Assembly: GCA_947561585.1 (NCBI GenBank)
Contig: CANNZV010001848.1
Coordinates: 62,001-126,000, forward strand
Length of the DNA stretch: 64,000 bases
Source: Caprella mutica
Taxonomy: Eukaryota; Arthropoda; Malacostraca; Amphipoda; Caprellidae
Reading direction: 5' to 3'
Shown: positions 1 to 11,215 of the stretch, piece after piece
Numbering within the stretch: the first letter of the stretch is position 1
Layout: every line of letters begins with the position of its first letter
The notes under the pieces: generated by a model
Seen by the model: the letters and a program-made list of their open reading frames with translations, nothing else
Databases searched by the model: none
What the model was told of the DNA's origin: nothing
Program-made: the position numbers and the translations under genes

Positions 1-146
1 GATCATTTTAGCTACGAAATTTGTTTGAATTTTGTTAGTTTTCACATATCTCTTATTTAAAAAGTATTTTTGTTATAAATGGATAAATCTGAGTTAGTTA
101 ACAACTTAATTCACAGTGCTAACTAAAATTATATTACCTTTGTCAG
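1..146 (+). other. Reelin intron, 3' part
   Basis: AT-rich sequence ending in a cttTGTCAG acceptor at 145-146, just before the first visible Reelin exon. No other feature is seen; the gene continues upstream of the window. Confidence 0.7.
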
Positions 147-3100
147 CCGTATATCAGAGACACGTTCAGCAGCCAATCTTTCCTACCACACTGGGCACAC
201 ATTGAAGGGGGACTCCAGTCTGAAGGCTGCGGAGCAGTCCATGAAGAGCCTCCTGCCGTGTCCTTCCAGGTAAAACTATCCAAAGGACCGTACACACTAC
301 GATTTTTTTAGTCTTTCCGCCAGACTTTTTGCTAAGCTCCTCCTACTTTTTCCACGAGAATATAAGAAAAACCGATATGATTATTATTTATTTCAGTTGG
401 TATCCATGATACCTGCAGGTATCATGGATACCTACTGAAATAAATAATCATTATATCGGTTTTTCTTATATTCTCGTGTAAAAAGTAGGAGGAGCTTAGC
501 AAAAAGTCTGGTGGAAAGACCGCACACCCTTCGTGTGTACGGCCCTTAATGCCAATGGAAGGATTTATTACATTGTGCTAATTTCACAAAGCACATTTGT
601 CTAATTTGAAATCTCAATTCTAGTATCAGTTTTGTTTTTAGGGTATCCACACTCGCAGCCTGACAAGTGTACCCGTCGATACGCGCAGTGCCAAGTTTGT
701 TCTTTTCACGGGTCTTATTGGAGGAGCGAGAAAATTCAGTGATGGACATTGCAGTCCAGCCAGTTCTAGGATGCATAACGTCTTCTTGCAGTACTCAGTT
801 GATGGAGGTCTATAATTTCCATTATATCTACCTAACATATTAATTTTTATTTCCTAGGGAAGAAATTCTGGTCTTAGAAAAATTAATTAAAAATCCTTAA
901 ATTTTTTATCAAATTTTATTTCATTTACTTTCTTCTTTCATAATGTTGTGAATTAGAAGGGTCTATACTCTATAGGTCTTATACGTTCCTTTAATCTGAA
1001 ATTCTACTCTTTTCTAGGTATTAACTGGCAGCTCTTAAGAGAACTAGACTACAACAGATATCAGATTCCTACTGAAGACTACGTACTGATGCCTCCAAAT
1101 GCAAGATCTCCGGCAACTTTATTCAGGTAACAAGAAATAACCTATTATTTATAAGTAAAATTGAATTTCAATTGATATTTATCTCTGTAATCACTTATAT
1201 AATCGACTTTTGCGATATTAGGTTCTGGCAGCCCCGGCAATACCCTGTGGCACCTGCATGGTCTCTAGATAACGTCTTCATTGGTGGATCTGAAATAAGT
1301 GCGGATCAAATGATAGAATCTTTCGATCAGGAACAACCTAAGGTATAGTCTCTTCAAATTATCTTCTTCATGAAGTTGTACTGTAGAAATTATTAATAAG
1401 CACCTTCATTCTTCTCTAAATTATTAATGTAAGGTAACCTGTCAATTACGGTCAGAACACGGAAAGTGCTAACTTAGGTCAAGACCTAATCTGATCTTAA
1501 ATTTCTGACTGAACTCGCATTTCTTATGTTTAACACCCATTTTCAAAGCTCTGTGAGCCTAAGTAGCCAAATTTGGCAACTTAACCAAAATATCTATATA
1601 TTTTCTGCATCGTCTTTTTCTGTAGAAAAGTAATTGCAATATCTAATTCCTTCTATTCCCTGTTCTGAACCATAGATTTCTCAGTGGTTGTTCGCACCCC
1701 ACAGCACACGTCACCACAACTACTGCCACTCCAATGACACCAACGCCCTAGTTTGGGAACAAGACAAACCAGGAACTAGGTCCATCACTTCCCAGGAACT
1801 TATTGTCACCGCCACTCATGTCCTACAATTCAAGGTACGATGGGCTCGATTAATTTGACAGAAAACAATTCAAAAACGATCAACTAGTAGTAAGATAATT
1901 AGAAAAAAGTGTAGGCAAATCTAGTAATATGATTAAAAAATTACTAATTGTCGGAAAGCATTGTAAAGAAAAGCAAAATTTATAAACTCATAATAAGCGA
2001 AAAAAATTAGCGGTAAAATAATTTGTGGTAAAATATTATGCAATAAGATAATTTGGTGTTCTAAATGCTCATGGATTTTACTTATAGCTTTCACTTACCT
2101 ATTTTTCTGCCTTCAGATCTCCATTGGATGCGATAGTACTGTCAAATGTTCATCCCAGACACCGAATGTTAAATTGGAGTATAGTAAGGATGGGGGCTCT
2201 TCACCATGGAGGCTCCTCTATGAACCCTGTTTGCCATCTGGTTCCAGGGACCCAGACTGTTCACCGTACATATATCACGAGTCCTCTGAGTTCACACCAG
2301 ATGTCTATAACACTTGGACTAGGGTTACTATACCTCTTCCTCCTAAAACATGGTCTAGGTAATCTATTTGCAAGATTATAAAAAAAGTCATTTCTTGAAA
2401 CGCTCGCTATTATTCAAAAATACCACAAAAACTATCTGAATTTGGCAGAAATAGAGTGTCAAAAGTGCAAGACTATTTTCTACTTATTACTTATATATTA
2501 ATAATTGTAAAACCTATAAAGTTTACAAAAAAAAAATTACAACGAAACCAAAAAAAAAAATGAAGTTAATAATAGATGAAAGAGTCTTTGTCCTAACATT
2601 CATGACATCAAATACTTTTAACCATTCCAAAAGTAAATGAATTACTTAGTAAATGTAATATTTACTTCTCTTCTTATCAGCACCACGCAGTTGAGGTGGG
2701 TCCAGTATTCCCTAGATGGTGAGAGGCCCCTACCTTGGTCCCTGGCGAGTATTTACGTTGGAGAGGACTGTCCTGACCACTGTAGTGGACGGGGGGATTG
2801 CCTGGAAGGAGTGTGTCACTGTGATAAAGGATTCCACGGTAGGCTTGGAATTTGTGCATCTTTTAAGATTAACCTCATTGAATAATCCACTTCGGTTAAT
2901 TTGTATTTGAATAATGGAACTGAAGCAGCCAGGTACTAATAGGTTAAAACTCCTGAGTTATGAAGTATTGGTTCCTTCACAACTCAAAGCCACTTCATAT
3001 CTCGGGTGCACTAGACAGTTTTCTATGATTAATATCATAGAAAACTATGGTCATTGAGAGATAACTATGACGAAACCCTTGACGTATATCGTTTTCTACA

Positions 3101-6100
3101 ATTTATACATAGAAAACTACTTCATAACTCAAGTACATTTCATAATTCAGGTCCTTCATTACTTGAATGCTTCATAACTCAGAACTTCATAACTCAGAAC
3201 TTCATAACTCAGAACTTCATAACTCAGAACTTCATAACTCAGAACTTCATAACTCAGAACTTCATAACTCAGAACTTCATAACTCAGAACTTCATAACTC
3301 AGAACTTCATAACTCAGAACTTCATAACTCATAACTTCATAACTCAGAACTTCATAACTCAGAACTTCATAACTCAGAACTTCATAACTCAGAACTTCAT
3401 AACTCAGAACTTCATAACTCAGAACTTCATAACTCAGAACTTCATAACTCAGAACTTCATAACTCAGAACTTCATAACTCAGAACTTCATAACTCAGAAC
3501 TTCATAACTCAGAACTTCATAACTCAGAACTTCATAACTCAGAACTTCATAACTCAGAACTTCATAACTCAGAACTTCATAACTCAGAACTTCATAACTC
3601 AGAACTTCATAACTCAGAACTTCATAACTCAGAACTTCATAACTCAGAACTTCATAACTCAGAACTTCATAACTCAGAACTTCATAACTCAGAACTTCAT
3701 AACTCAGAACTTCATAACTCAGAACTTCATAACTCAGAACTTCATAACTAAGAACTTCATAACTTACTGTAATCGGTTTCATTTTCATTAACAGGGGCAA
3801 ATTGTGAGCACCGTCCCTCCCCCCACACCCCCTCCCTCCCCATCAGCATGGTGGATGGATTCGATGGTTCCCTGGACTCTCTCTGGAGCAGAGTCTTGGG
3901 AGGCTGGACCGGTAGGGGGTGCCAGTCGATGGCTCCCTTTGGCACCGGGAAGCATCTCTACTTTGGAGGTAATTTGGAGTAAATTGTAAAAATTCATCCG
4001 TTTTCTTTGCCGCAACGAAGAAAACGGTGCATGAAAAACGCTATGACAGAATAAACGTACGTGTTTTGAGAATACATACGTTTATAAAACACATCAAAAG
4101 ATGATCAATAAAATATATTGATTGAGAACTGATCCATTTATTATTACAGTGCTTTATAAGATATTACTGCTCCAGTATTAGGTATTATTGACTCATTATA
4201 TTATCATGACTAGGGTTGTGACAATATGCGTTTAAAATTATAGATCTTAAGAATATCATAGACAAAACGAAATGAAATGGTATCGAGTACTATATGCCTC
4301 TGATTTGGAACGATTAAACAGTCTTTAATTCGATCAGTCTGTAATATTTCCAGGATCTATGATCTTAAACGCATATTGTCACAACCCTAATTATGACCTA
4401 TTTTTACCTTACCCAATGATAATTACCTTTCAGGTTGTGGCACTCGAAGCGCAGTTACGAATCTTCTCGATACGCGACAAGCTGGTCGTATTATTTTCAT
4501 TCTGAAGATAGGAGGTAGCGATTCCGCTGTCGGGTGTTCGCTAAGCCCCAGTCTCGGTCTGTCGTCCCTTGATAAGGGGGTGGTACTGCAGTATTCGTCG
4601 GACATGGGAATTACATGGCATACCATCAATAGTCATGAGCCCCATGAATACAGAAGAGTGAGTTATTCTTGTTTTAGCTTTTTGTTCTACTACGACATTA
4701 ATGTAATGAAATTATAGTATTTCAGATTTTTCAATATTTAAATTTTTTATTATTAAATATTTTTCTGATATTTTAGATTTTTAATATTTTATATTTTCTA
4801 ATATTTTAGATTTTTTAATATTTTAGATTTTTTACTATTTTAGATTTTCTAATATTTTATATTTTTAATATTTTACATTTTTTTTATATTTTATATTTTT
4901 TCAAAATATCGAATGCCCTCTTTTTAACTTTTTAGAACTTTAGATCCTGACGGATACCCCAGACGCCAAATTACATTTTTTTTCTTATAGAATCAACAAA
5001 TTAATGTATTAATACTAAAAATCATCAATATTAATTCATTTCAAAGTTGAATTGTTGGATCGATAATGATTATGATTATTGCTCCGTTCTATTTTTTTTT
5101 CTTTAGATTATTTCGTTATTGGAATTAATAAGCGATGCAAATTTAAATTTATAATCAATCTAAAGCTCATTAATAAAATAATCTACTGAATTACATGACA
5201 ATGGATAATCATAGTTTATGCTTTTTCTCCCATTATAATATATATATTACTCCTAGATACCCATAGGTATCTAACTATTATAGATACTTAAAATTCTACA
5301 GTATTTAACTCCTAAGTTTAATTAAGTATCTAATTATGTTTCATAATTAGAATTATCTAATTATGTTTTCTAATTAGAATTCTCTATTTATGTTTCATAA
5401 TTAGAATTCTCTAATTATGTTTCATAATTAGAATTCTCTAATTATGTTTCATAATTAGAATTCTCTAATTATGTTTAATTTTCTCCCCATAGTCGCATCA
5501 CTCCATCTTACAAACAAAATGACAAGCTATGCGCTTCTCGACTCTCATTTGTTTCACTAAGTGACGCACTGTCGAACCTATTTTTTATTTCTAACCTTCT
5601 TCATTATTGATGTAATTAGAATTACAATACTGTAGATTTTAGTCAATTATTTTAGTTTTTTTTCAGTACTTTTTAGATTTCATTTTATATTTTAGATTTT
5701 TTCAATATTATTGTTTTCTTTTCATTTTATCTCTTACTATTTCAGATATTTCTCCTATATTTGATATCCTTCATTTTTTCAATACTTTAGATTGTTTTCA
5801 ATATATTTTTTTTAAATTTTCAATATTTTTCGATATTTTCAATATTTTTCCAATAATTTCAATATTTTTTCAATATTTTTCCAATATTTTTTCAATATTT
5901 TTCCAATATTTTTCCAATATTTTTCAATATTTTTCAATATTTTTCAATATTTTTCGATATTTTTACAATATTTTTCGATATTTTTACAATATTTTTCGAT
6001 ATTTTTTCAATATTTTTACGATATTTTTCGATATTTTTTCAATATTTTTACAAAATTTTTCGATATTTTCAATATTTTTCAGTCTTTATATATTTTTTAT

Positions 6101-6722
6101 ATTCCTAAATGATTTTTTAAAGTATTTCAGATATTTTAAATATTTCACATATTCTTTCATTATTTTTTATTCATATTTTATATGTTTTTCAATATTTTAA
6201 ATTTCTTATATATTTTTCAATAATAATTATTAATTTCTTCAATATTTTCAATTCAATCAATTTCAAAATTTAAAAGCTTCACTTCAAACATCCCTCCTTT
6301 TTTCAGGCCCGCCGTGTTGTCTACAGCTTACCGCCCGGAGCCCGTAAATACGGTGTGCAGTTGAAGTGGTGGCAACCCGTACACGGAGACAGCACGGACC
6401 AGTGGGCCCTGGATAACGTGGAGATTGACGCGTGAGTACCTATTTCAATTACATCCGAAAAAAGTTTCACAAACTTGTGGAAAACCTAAATTAAAACATG
6501 ATATGAAATACTAAACTAAACATTAAAATATAGATATTTAAAGGGCAAGTAGGGTACGGAAGCTATCTACACAATATCACAATATGACCGTAAATGTGTA
6601 ACCGTCCAATAACTCGTACTTTACCATATAGATTCGTCTAATCAATTTATCCAATTTACAACAGTTCCGGAGCCAAAGACACCAGCGACTTCGGGGTACT
6701 CCACGAACAGGAATTTTTCTAA
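147..6722 (+). CDS. RELN: Reelin, C-terminal part (11 exons, 5' end outside window)
   Basis: Coding exons by frame, GT-AG sites and matching phases: 147-269, 642-807, 1018-1126, 1222-1342, 1676-1834, 2117-2358, 2681-2838, 3795-3968, 4434-4657, 6307-6431 and 6665-6722 (TAA). They sum to 552 codons plus stop. Family marks are Asp-box-like strings ([28 protein letters not shown]), subrepeat ends (WQP.....[13 protein letters not shown]....WALDNVEI) and an EGF module after IYVGEDC (CSGRGDC, then CHCDKGFHG). The order is subrepeat, subrepeat-EGF-subrepeat, so this should be about the last one and a half reelin repeats. Reelin is a secreted glycoprotein that in vertebrates binds VLDLR/ApoER2 through its central repeats; the arthropod role is less clear. 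The last exon encodes a short acidic tail ([17 protein letters not shown]), unlike the basic vertebrate C-terminus. Family assignment is firm; the last exon is less so. Confidence 0.92.
284..546. mobile_element. Foldback MITE in a Reelin intron
   Basis: A long imperfect inverted repeat. The left arm starts near GGACCGTACACAC and the right arm ends GTGTGTACGGCCC. Both arms carry the 'agtctttccgccagac' and 'ctcctcctac' segments. The centre is the palindrome GGTATCCATGATACC/GGTATCATGGATACC, shared with other foldback elements in this window (10782, 49256, 50782), but the outer arms differ from those copies. No ORF. The target duplication is not clear. Confidence 0.75.
2839..3175. mobile_element. 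Relic of the TGAGTTATGAAG-arm inverted-repeat element
   Basis: In the intron after the EGF exon, from about 2945: 'aaaactcctgagttatgaag' is followed by 'tattggttccttcacaactcaaagccacttcatat', then 'gttttctatgattaat', and ends in repeated 'cttcataactcaag'. The same segments occur in inverted order in the 1.07-kb element at 35888-36965, so this is a shorter, decayed family member. Its right arm runs straight into the 15-bp satellite. Confidence 0.65.
3160..3765. repeat. 15-bp satellite, about 39 copies, in a Reelin intron
   Basis: Near-perfect tandem copies of AACTTCATAACTCAG, with single variants (one ATAACTTCAT unit near 3329 and 'ctaagaac' near 3750). The 15-bp period keeps all frames open, so long open frames here are artefacts. 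The array ends about 30 bp upstream of the acceptor of the exon at 3795. The unit equals the subterminal arm sequence of the adjacent MITE relic. Confidence 0.95.
4211..4389. mobile_element. hAT-like MITE with 8-bp target duplication
   Basis: A 179-bp element with terminal inverted repeats TAGGGTTGTGACAATATGC and its complement at the right end. Flanks are ATCATGAC (4203-4210) and ATTATGAC (4390-4397), an 8-bp duplication with one mismatch, as expected for hAT. Internal 'gaaatgaaatggtatcga' and 'gtctgtaatatt' segments are shared with copies at 8869, 12641 and 44329. No coding capacity. It lies in the Reelin intron before the exon at 4434. Confidence 0.85.
4730..6300. repeat. AT-rich low-complexity Reelin intron
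   Basis: This long intron (4658-6306) holds irregular runs of ATTTTAGATTTTTTAAT type (4730-4900), about five copies of a ~27-bp unit with 'aattagaattctctaattatg' (5340-5475), and many TTTTTCAATA/TTTTTCGATA units (5800-6080). No gene is seen. Confidence 0.8.
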
Positions 6723-7247
6723 TTTGAAACCCGTGACTGAATTGCATGGATTGGAAGAATTAATTCAACTAGTGAACGCGTGCTGTCAAAAAAGACGTAG
6801 TTTTTAATGATAAGAATGTATCTTAATTTGATTAATTTATTTTTCGAAAATTTACTTAAAAAGCTAATAAATCAAAATTAAAAAAAAATTCATTAAGTTT
6901 TCCTAACTTAAGACGAAATCTTGAAAATTTAAAAAAAAATTATTCTTATAAGTTTATTTTTCTTTTTTAAATATATATTAAATTTTGTTAAATTTTATAG
7001 TCTATCGTTAAATTAGCTTTTATATGTATGAATAGTAAAAAAAATTAATTTAATTCCAGGAAAATTGAAACTCAGTTCAAATTCTTTTAAATATATTTAC
7101 TATAAAAAATACATTATTATCACTCCCTGAATATTATTTTTAAATTAATAGGATAAAATTTCAATTACCAAATGTGACTTTTATATCAGATCTAAACTTA
7201 ATAGGTTATTATTAAGAAAAACTCATCAAAATATATTTTAAAATTTA
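6723..7247 (+). other. Reelin 3' untranslated/flanking DNA
   Basis: Very AT-rich sequence after the Reelin stop. An AATAAA hexamer at 6866-6871, about 145 bp past the stop, is a candidate poly(A) signal. Nothing else is recognised. Confidence 0.45.
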
Positions 7248-7420
7248 TTAGGGTAAGATACGAATTAAAGGACAGTACTACATCTTCGGTCATATAAGAA
7301 AAAACAATATACAAATTGGTATTATTAGATAGCACTGTGTAATAATAACAATTTGTATATTGTTTTTTCTTATATGATCGAAGATGTAGTACTGACCGAT
7401 AATTCGTAACTTACCCTAAT
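7248..7420. mobile_element. Foldback MITE, ACTACATCTTCGG arm family
   Basis: Arms begin TTAGGGTAAGATACGAATT and end with the complement (CGTAACTTACCCTAA). Both contain ACTACATCTTCGGTCATAT and a 'aagaaaaaacaatata' segment around a short centre. The relative at 12170-12345 shares the centre (tattagatagca.tgtgtaataat). Confidence 0.85.
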
Positions 7421-7675
7421 TAAAACATAAAATTTAACTAATTTTTGTGTTCTTCACAATGAATATAAATTTTGATTCATTTTTTCAATAAAAACCTGTT
7501 TAAACTTTTACCTGGTATATAATTCACACCTGGTAATTGTCTCTTTACCTTATATAATCTTAAGAAACAATGTAATATTACTTACTGTGTACATATATAT
7601 CAATTATTTATATCCATTAAATAAAGAACAGAAAAATAAGCTCTTATTTAATTTCACTTCCTACCTATAGAAAAT

Positions 7676-7897
7676 AAGGTGTAACTCCTCTATAGTGAAG
7701 TCCTGTATAGTGAACAATCCCGATTGTTCAATCTTCTTGATTAATGGAGTATCCTGTATAATGAATTAATCTATACAAAATATTTTTGATTTAGTCTGCC
7801 ATGAAATGGCCAGTTTTCTATGCTTCTCTTGAATCCTCTATAGTGAAGAAGCTCTATATAGTGAACTAGTTATAGTTCATTATAGAGGAGTTATAGA
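7676..7897. mobile_element. pogo/Tigger-like MITE relic
   Basis: Left arm 'aactcctctatagtgaag', right arm 'ttcattatagaggagtta', with internal copies of 'ctgtatagtgaa' and 'gccatgaaatggcc'. The 'CTCCTCTATAGTGAA' theme is typical of Tc1/pogo-type termini in animals. A relative lies near 49632-49830. No TA duplication could be fixed. Confidence 0.5.
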
Positions 7898-8317
7898 ATT
7901 ATTAGTATAGTATATTTAAAAAAATTAATCCACTAAGTTATATCCCATTTAACATAGCTCTCTTTGTATCCCTGTATGTATCCCACGTGTTGCATTCCTT
8001 TGTCTACCTTATACCGTATCCCCATATGTCTTATTAGTGCCGTATCCATTTTGTGTATCCCATAAACCAAATAAAGTATATCCAACTATATCTATCCCTG
8101 AAAATTACCATGTGCCGTACATAATTAGGTTTCTACTATAGACTTTTTATACCGTATCCCCCTGCATCCCTAAAGCATCTCTTGGTTTCCCTATGGTATC
8201 CACATGGTGGTCAGTGCCATAAATTATGGCGGGTAGGGCAGCCACAGTAAGTAATGTGGCACTTTGCCACTCAGACCTAAAAATAGACCCTTTTTTAAGA
8301 ATATATTATTAGGAAGT
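7898..8317. other. No gene seen
   Basis: Irregular sequence with scattered GTATCC/GTATCCC motifs (7970-8210) and no open frame of note. It runs up to the 41-bp satellite. Confidence 0.5.
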
Positions 8318-8853
8318 GTAAAGTGATGTATGTACCATGTCAATACTACATCACTGTTGTAAAGTGATGTATGTACCATGTCAATACTACATCACTGTTG
8401 TAAAGTGATGTATGTACCATGTCAATACTACATCACTGTTGTAGAGTGATGCATGTACCATGTCAATACTACATCACTGTTGTAGAGTGATGTATGTACC
8501 ATGTCAATACTACATCACTGTTGTAGAGTGATGTATGTACCATGTCAATACTACATCACTGTTGTAAAGTGATGTATGTACCATGTCAATACTACATCAC
8601 TGTTGTAGAGTGATGTATGTACCATGTCAATACTACATCACTGTTGTAGAGTGATGTATGTACCATGTCAATACTACATCACTGTTGTAGAGTGATGTAT
8701 ATACCGTGTCAATACTACATCACTGTTGTAGAGTGATGTATGTACCATGTCAATACTACATCACTGTTGTAGAGTGATGTATATACCGTGTCAATACTAC
8801 ATCACTGTTGTAGAGTGATGTATATACCGTGTCAATACTACATCACTGTTGTA
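8318..8853. repeat. 41-bp satellite, about 13 copies
   Basis: Each unit contains AGTGATGTATGTACC and GTCAATACTACATCACT, so it is itself an inverted repeat (agtgatgta ... tacatcact) and every copy can fold into a hairpin. Variants include 'gtagag' for 'gtaaag' and 'tataccgtg' for 'tgtaccatg', the latter clustered at the right end. Confidence 0.92.
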
Positions 8854-8868
8854 GCTAAACTACATCAC

Positions 8869-9041
8869 TCGGGTTGTGACAATATGCTTTTAAAGTCATA
8901 GATCTTAAGAATATCACAGACGAAATGAAATGGTATCGAATACTACATACCGCTGGTGTAGAACCATTCAATACTCTTTAATTCTCTCGTCTGTAATATT
9001 TTCGGGATCAATGATTTTAAAAGCATATTGTTGCAACCCTA
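8869..9041. mobile_element. hAT-like MITE, copy 2
   Basis: Ends TCGGGTTGTGACAATATGC and GCATATTGTTGCAACCCTA, with the same internal segments as the copy at 4211. It abuts the 41-bp satellite. The flanking 8-mers do not match, so the insertion site has been altered or one end is misplaced. Confidence 0.75.
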
Positions 9042-9204
9042 GTCACCATTATTATTGATAAACTTATAAATAAACTTCCTTACAATTCACAGAAATTGTT
9101 TAATTCACTTTTAAAGTAATTCAATATGAAATATGATAAAAAATGTACATTCTATCGACCAAGTAAAGAAACGTGACTTTCTTCTCCAATTAAATTAAAT
9201 AAAT

Positions 9205-9855
9205 CCCGTCCCAGAGAGAAAATTATGGTGGGGCCATAGAAGATTAAGAGAAGGAAAGGTATGGTGGGGCCATAGAAGATTAAGAGTGTATACTCTGTGT
9301 CTCAGCTATTCATGATATTTATGGTTGAGATATCGTAGATCAAGGAAGGGATTCATCCAATCTTCTATGGGGACACCAAAGAAAAATTATTATACCATTT
9401 ACTATTCATAAAACTTATTTCTAAAATAAAAATAATTTAAATAGAACCAGAATAATTAATTAAATAATATGACTACTTCGTTCATCTAAATAATGAATAT
9501 AAAAAATATATGTTTTTGAAAAGCGCCATCTAGTGATAAATAAATCAATTTTTCGAGGTTCTTTTTTTTCTTGTCTTTATTTTACACAAAGAACATATAT
9601 ATATATATATATATATATATCTTCAATGGTATTTCTTTATTAGATTTCAGTGTTAACGAAGACATTCTTTACAAATCGGTAGGTAAAATGTTAATACCAT
9701 GTTTCCATTATAAGTACAGGTATCAGAACCTATAATCACTGGTGCTAATTAATGATATAGCCATAGCACCTATGTAAGACTTCAGTGTTAATGATATTGT
9801 CGTGGGAAGTGCTTTGTGGTTATGGTGGGCCATAGAAGATTGAGAAATATAACTT
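9205..9855. repeat. Scattered copies of the 'tggtggggccatagaag' unit
   Basis: Two adjacent units (9225-9290) and one near 9820-9845 of the motif TATGGTGGGGCCATAGAAGA, the unit of the large array at 11220. Around them is AT-rich DNA with a (TA)n run at 9595-9620. No gene seen. Confidence 0.75.
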
Positions 9856-10100
9856 ATATTTCAATTGGTATCTATGATACCTACAGGTATCATGGATACC
9901 AATTGAAATAACGAGATTCATTTACGGTATCGTGGATACAAACTAAATTAACGAAATAAATGCAAGGTATCATGGATACCAATTGAAGTAACGAGGTACT
10001 TGCAAGGTATCACGGATACAAAAAAAAACACAAATTAAATCAAATTATTTTAAGTATTTGAAAATGTAGAAGTGTTCGATAACTCAGAACCTACCCCATA
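9855..10100. mobile_element. Foldback MITE, degenerate copy
   Basis: The core 'caattggtatctatgatacc' / 'ggtatcatggataccaattg' is followed by three further copies of 'ggtatcNtggatac' with 'aacgag' spacers, and the right part ends 'gataactcagaacctacccc', like the arm of the copy at 10782. The left arm is missing. Confidence 0.55.
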
Positions 10101-10239
10101 GTACATTCTAAATATAAACTGTGTTTGTTTTTTATCGCGTTTTTATGGTGGGACATTTGGGTTGTTTTACCCACTATGGGGTCTGACTTGAAGAAGGGGA
10201 ATGGATGTGAAAAAGAGAATAGTTATATTGAATATTATT

Positions 10240-10495
10240 ATAGTAATGTATTAAATATTTTAATTAACTATTAAATATTTTAATTATAATATTAAATATT
10301 TTAATTATAATATTGAATATTTTAATTATAATATTAAAAATTTTAATTATAATATTGAATATTTTAATTATAATATAAAAAATTTTAACTATAATATTGA
10401 ATATTTTAATTATAATATTAAAAATTTTAACTATAATATTGAATATTTTAATTATAATATTGAATATTTTAATTATAATATCAAATATAGTGTAT
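10240..10495. repeat. 21-23 bp AT-only tandem repeat
   Basis: About eleven copies of an ATTTTAATTATAATATTGAAT-like unit, with AAA variants in alternate copies. Pure A/T low complexity. Confidence 0.85.
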
Positions 10496-10781
10496 ATATT
10501 TATTAATGAACTTAAAGAATATTAATAGATATAGATAGTGAATGTTTTTTTATCAATATTTTAAATCAAAAACATTAAGAAATTTTTTTATATATTATTA
10601 CTTTTTTTCTTTTCTTAAGACATTATTTTTCCATATTATTGTAGTATAATAAATTTTATTCGGAAAATCCTTTTAAAAAATTATTCAAATATAATGTCTC
10701 TACAAATTACTGTATTATATTTATTACTATATCATATTTTTAAAAAATTTTAACAGTTCTGAAAAATAAATTTTGACTCAT

Positions 10782-10998
10782 AATTAGGGTATGATCCAAG
10801 TTATCGGCTAGTTCCACATTTTCGAGCATGTAAAAAAATTCATTGGACAATTATTATTTACCTTTAATTTTAATAGGTATCCATGATACCTGCAGGTATC
10901 ACGGATACCTATTAAAATAATAATTATTATTAATGTATACATTTTAAAACATGATCGAAAATATGGAACAGTGCGATAACTCGGAACTTACCCTAATT
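10782..10998. mobile_element. Foldback MITE with GGTATCCATGATACC core
   Basis: Arms start TTAGGGTATGATCCAAG and end CGGAACTTACCCTAA. The middle is ATAGGTATCCATGATACC followed by its complement. AT-rich with no ORF; flanked by DNA without clear features (10500-10780 and 11000-11215). Confidence 0.8.
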
Positions 10999-11215
10999 CA
11001 ATCTTTAATTATTATAATATTTTCCCATTTAGTTTTTAATTAACGCACCTATCTATTTAATTCTACTAATGAGAAATATATAAAATACATTAAAATTGTA
11101 TACTTATATTAATCACGAACTATATTTAAATCTCAGTAAATTAAAATTATAGAAAATTGTGTTATATAATAACATTTTAAATAGATTATTCACAATTTGC
11201 TGTGTGCCCACAGAT

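Noticed and set aside
3054..3800. Long open frames on both strands (FITQN and LSYEV repeats)
   Set aside because: They come from a 15-bp satellite inside a Reelin intron; the period keeps frames open without selection.
8318..8853. CRISPR-like array (regular repeats with hairpins)
   Set aside because: Adjacent units have no unique spacers, and the window is clearly eukaryotic.
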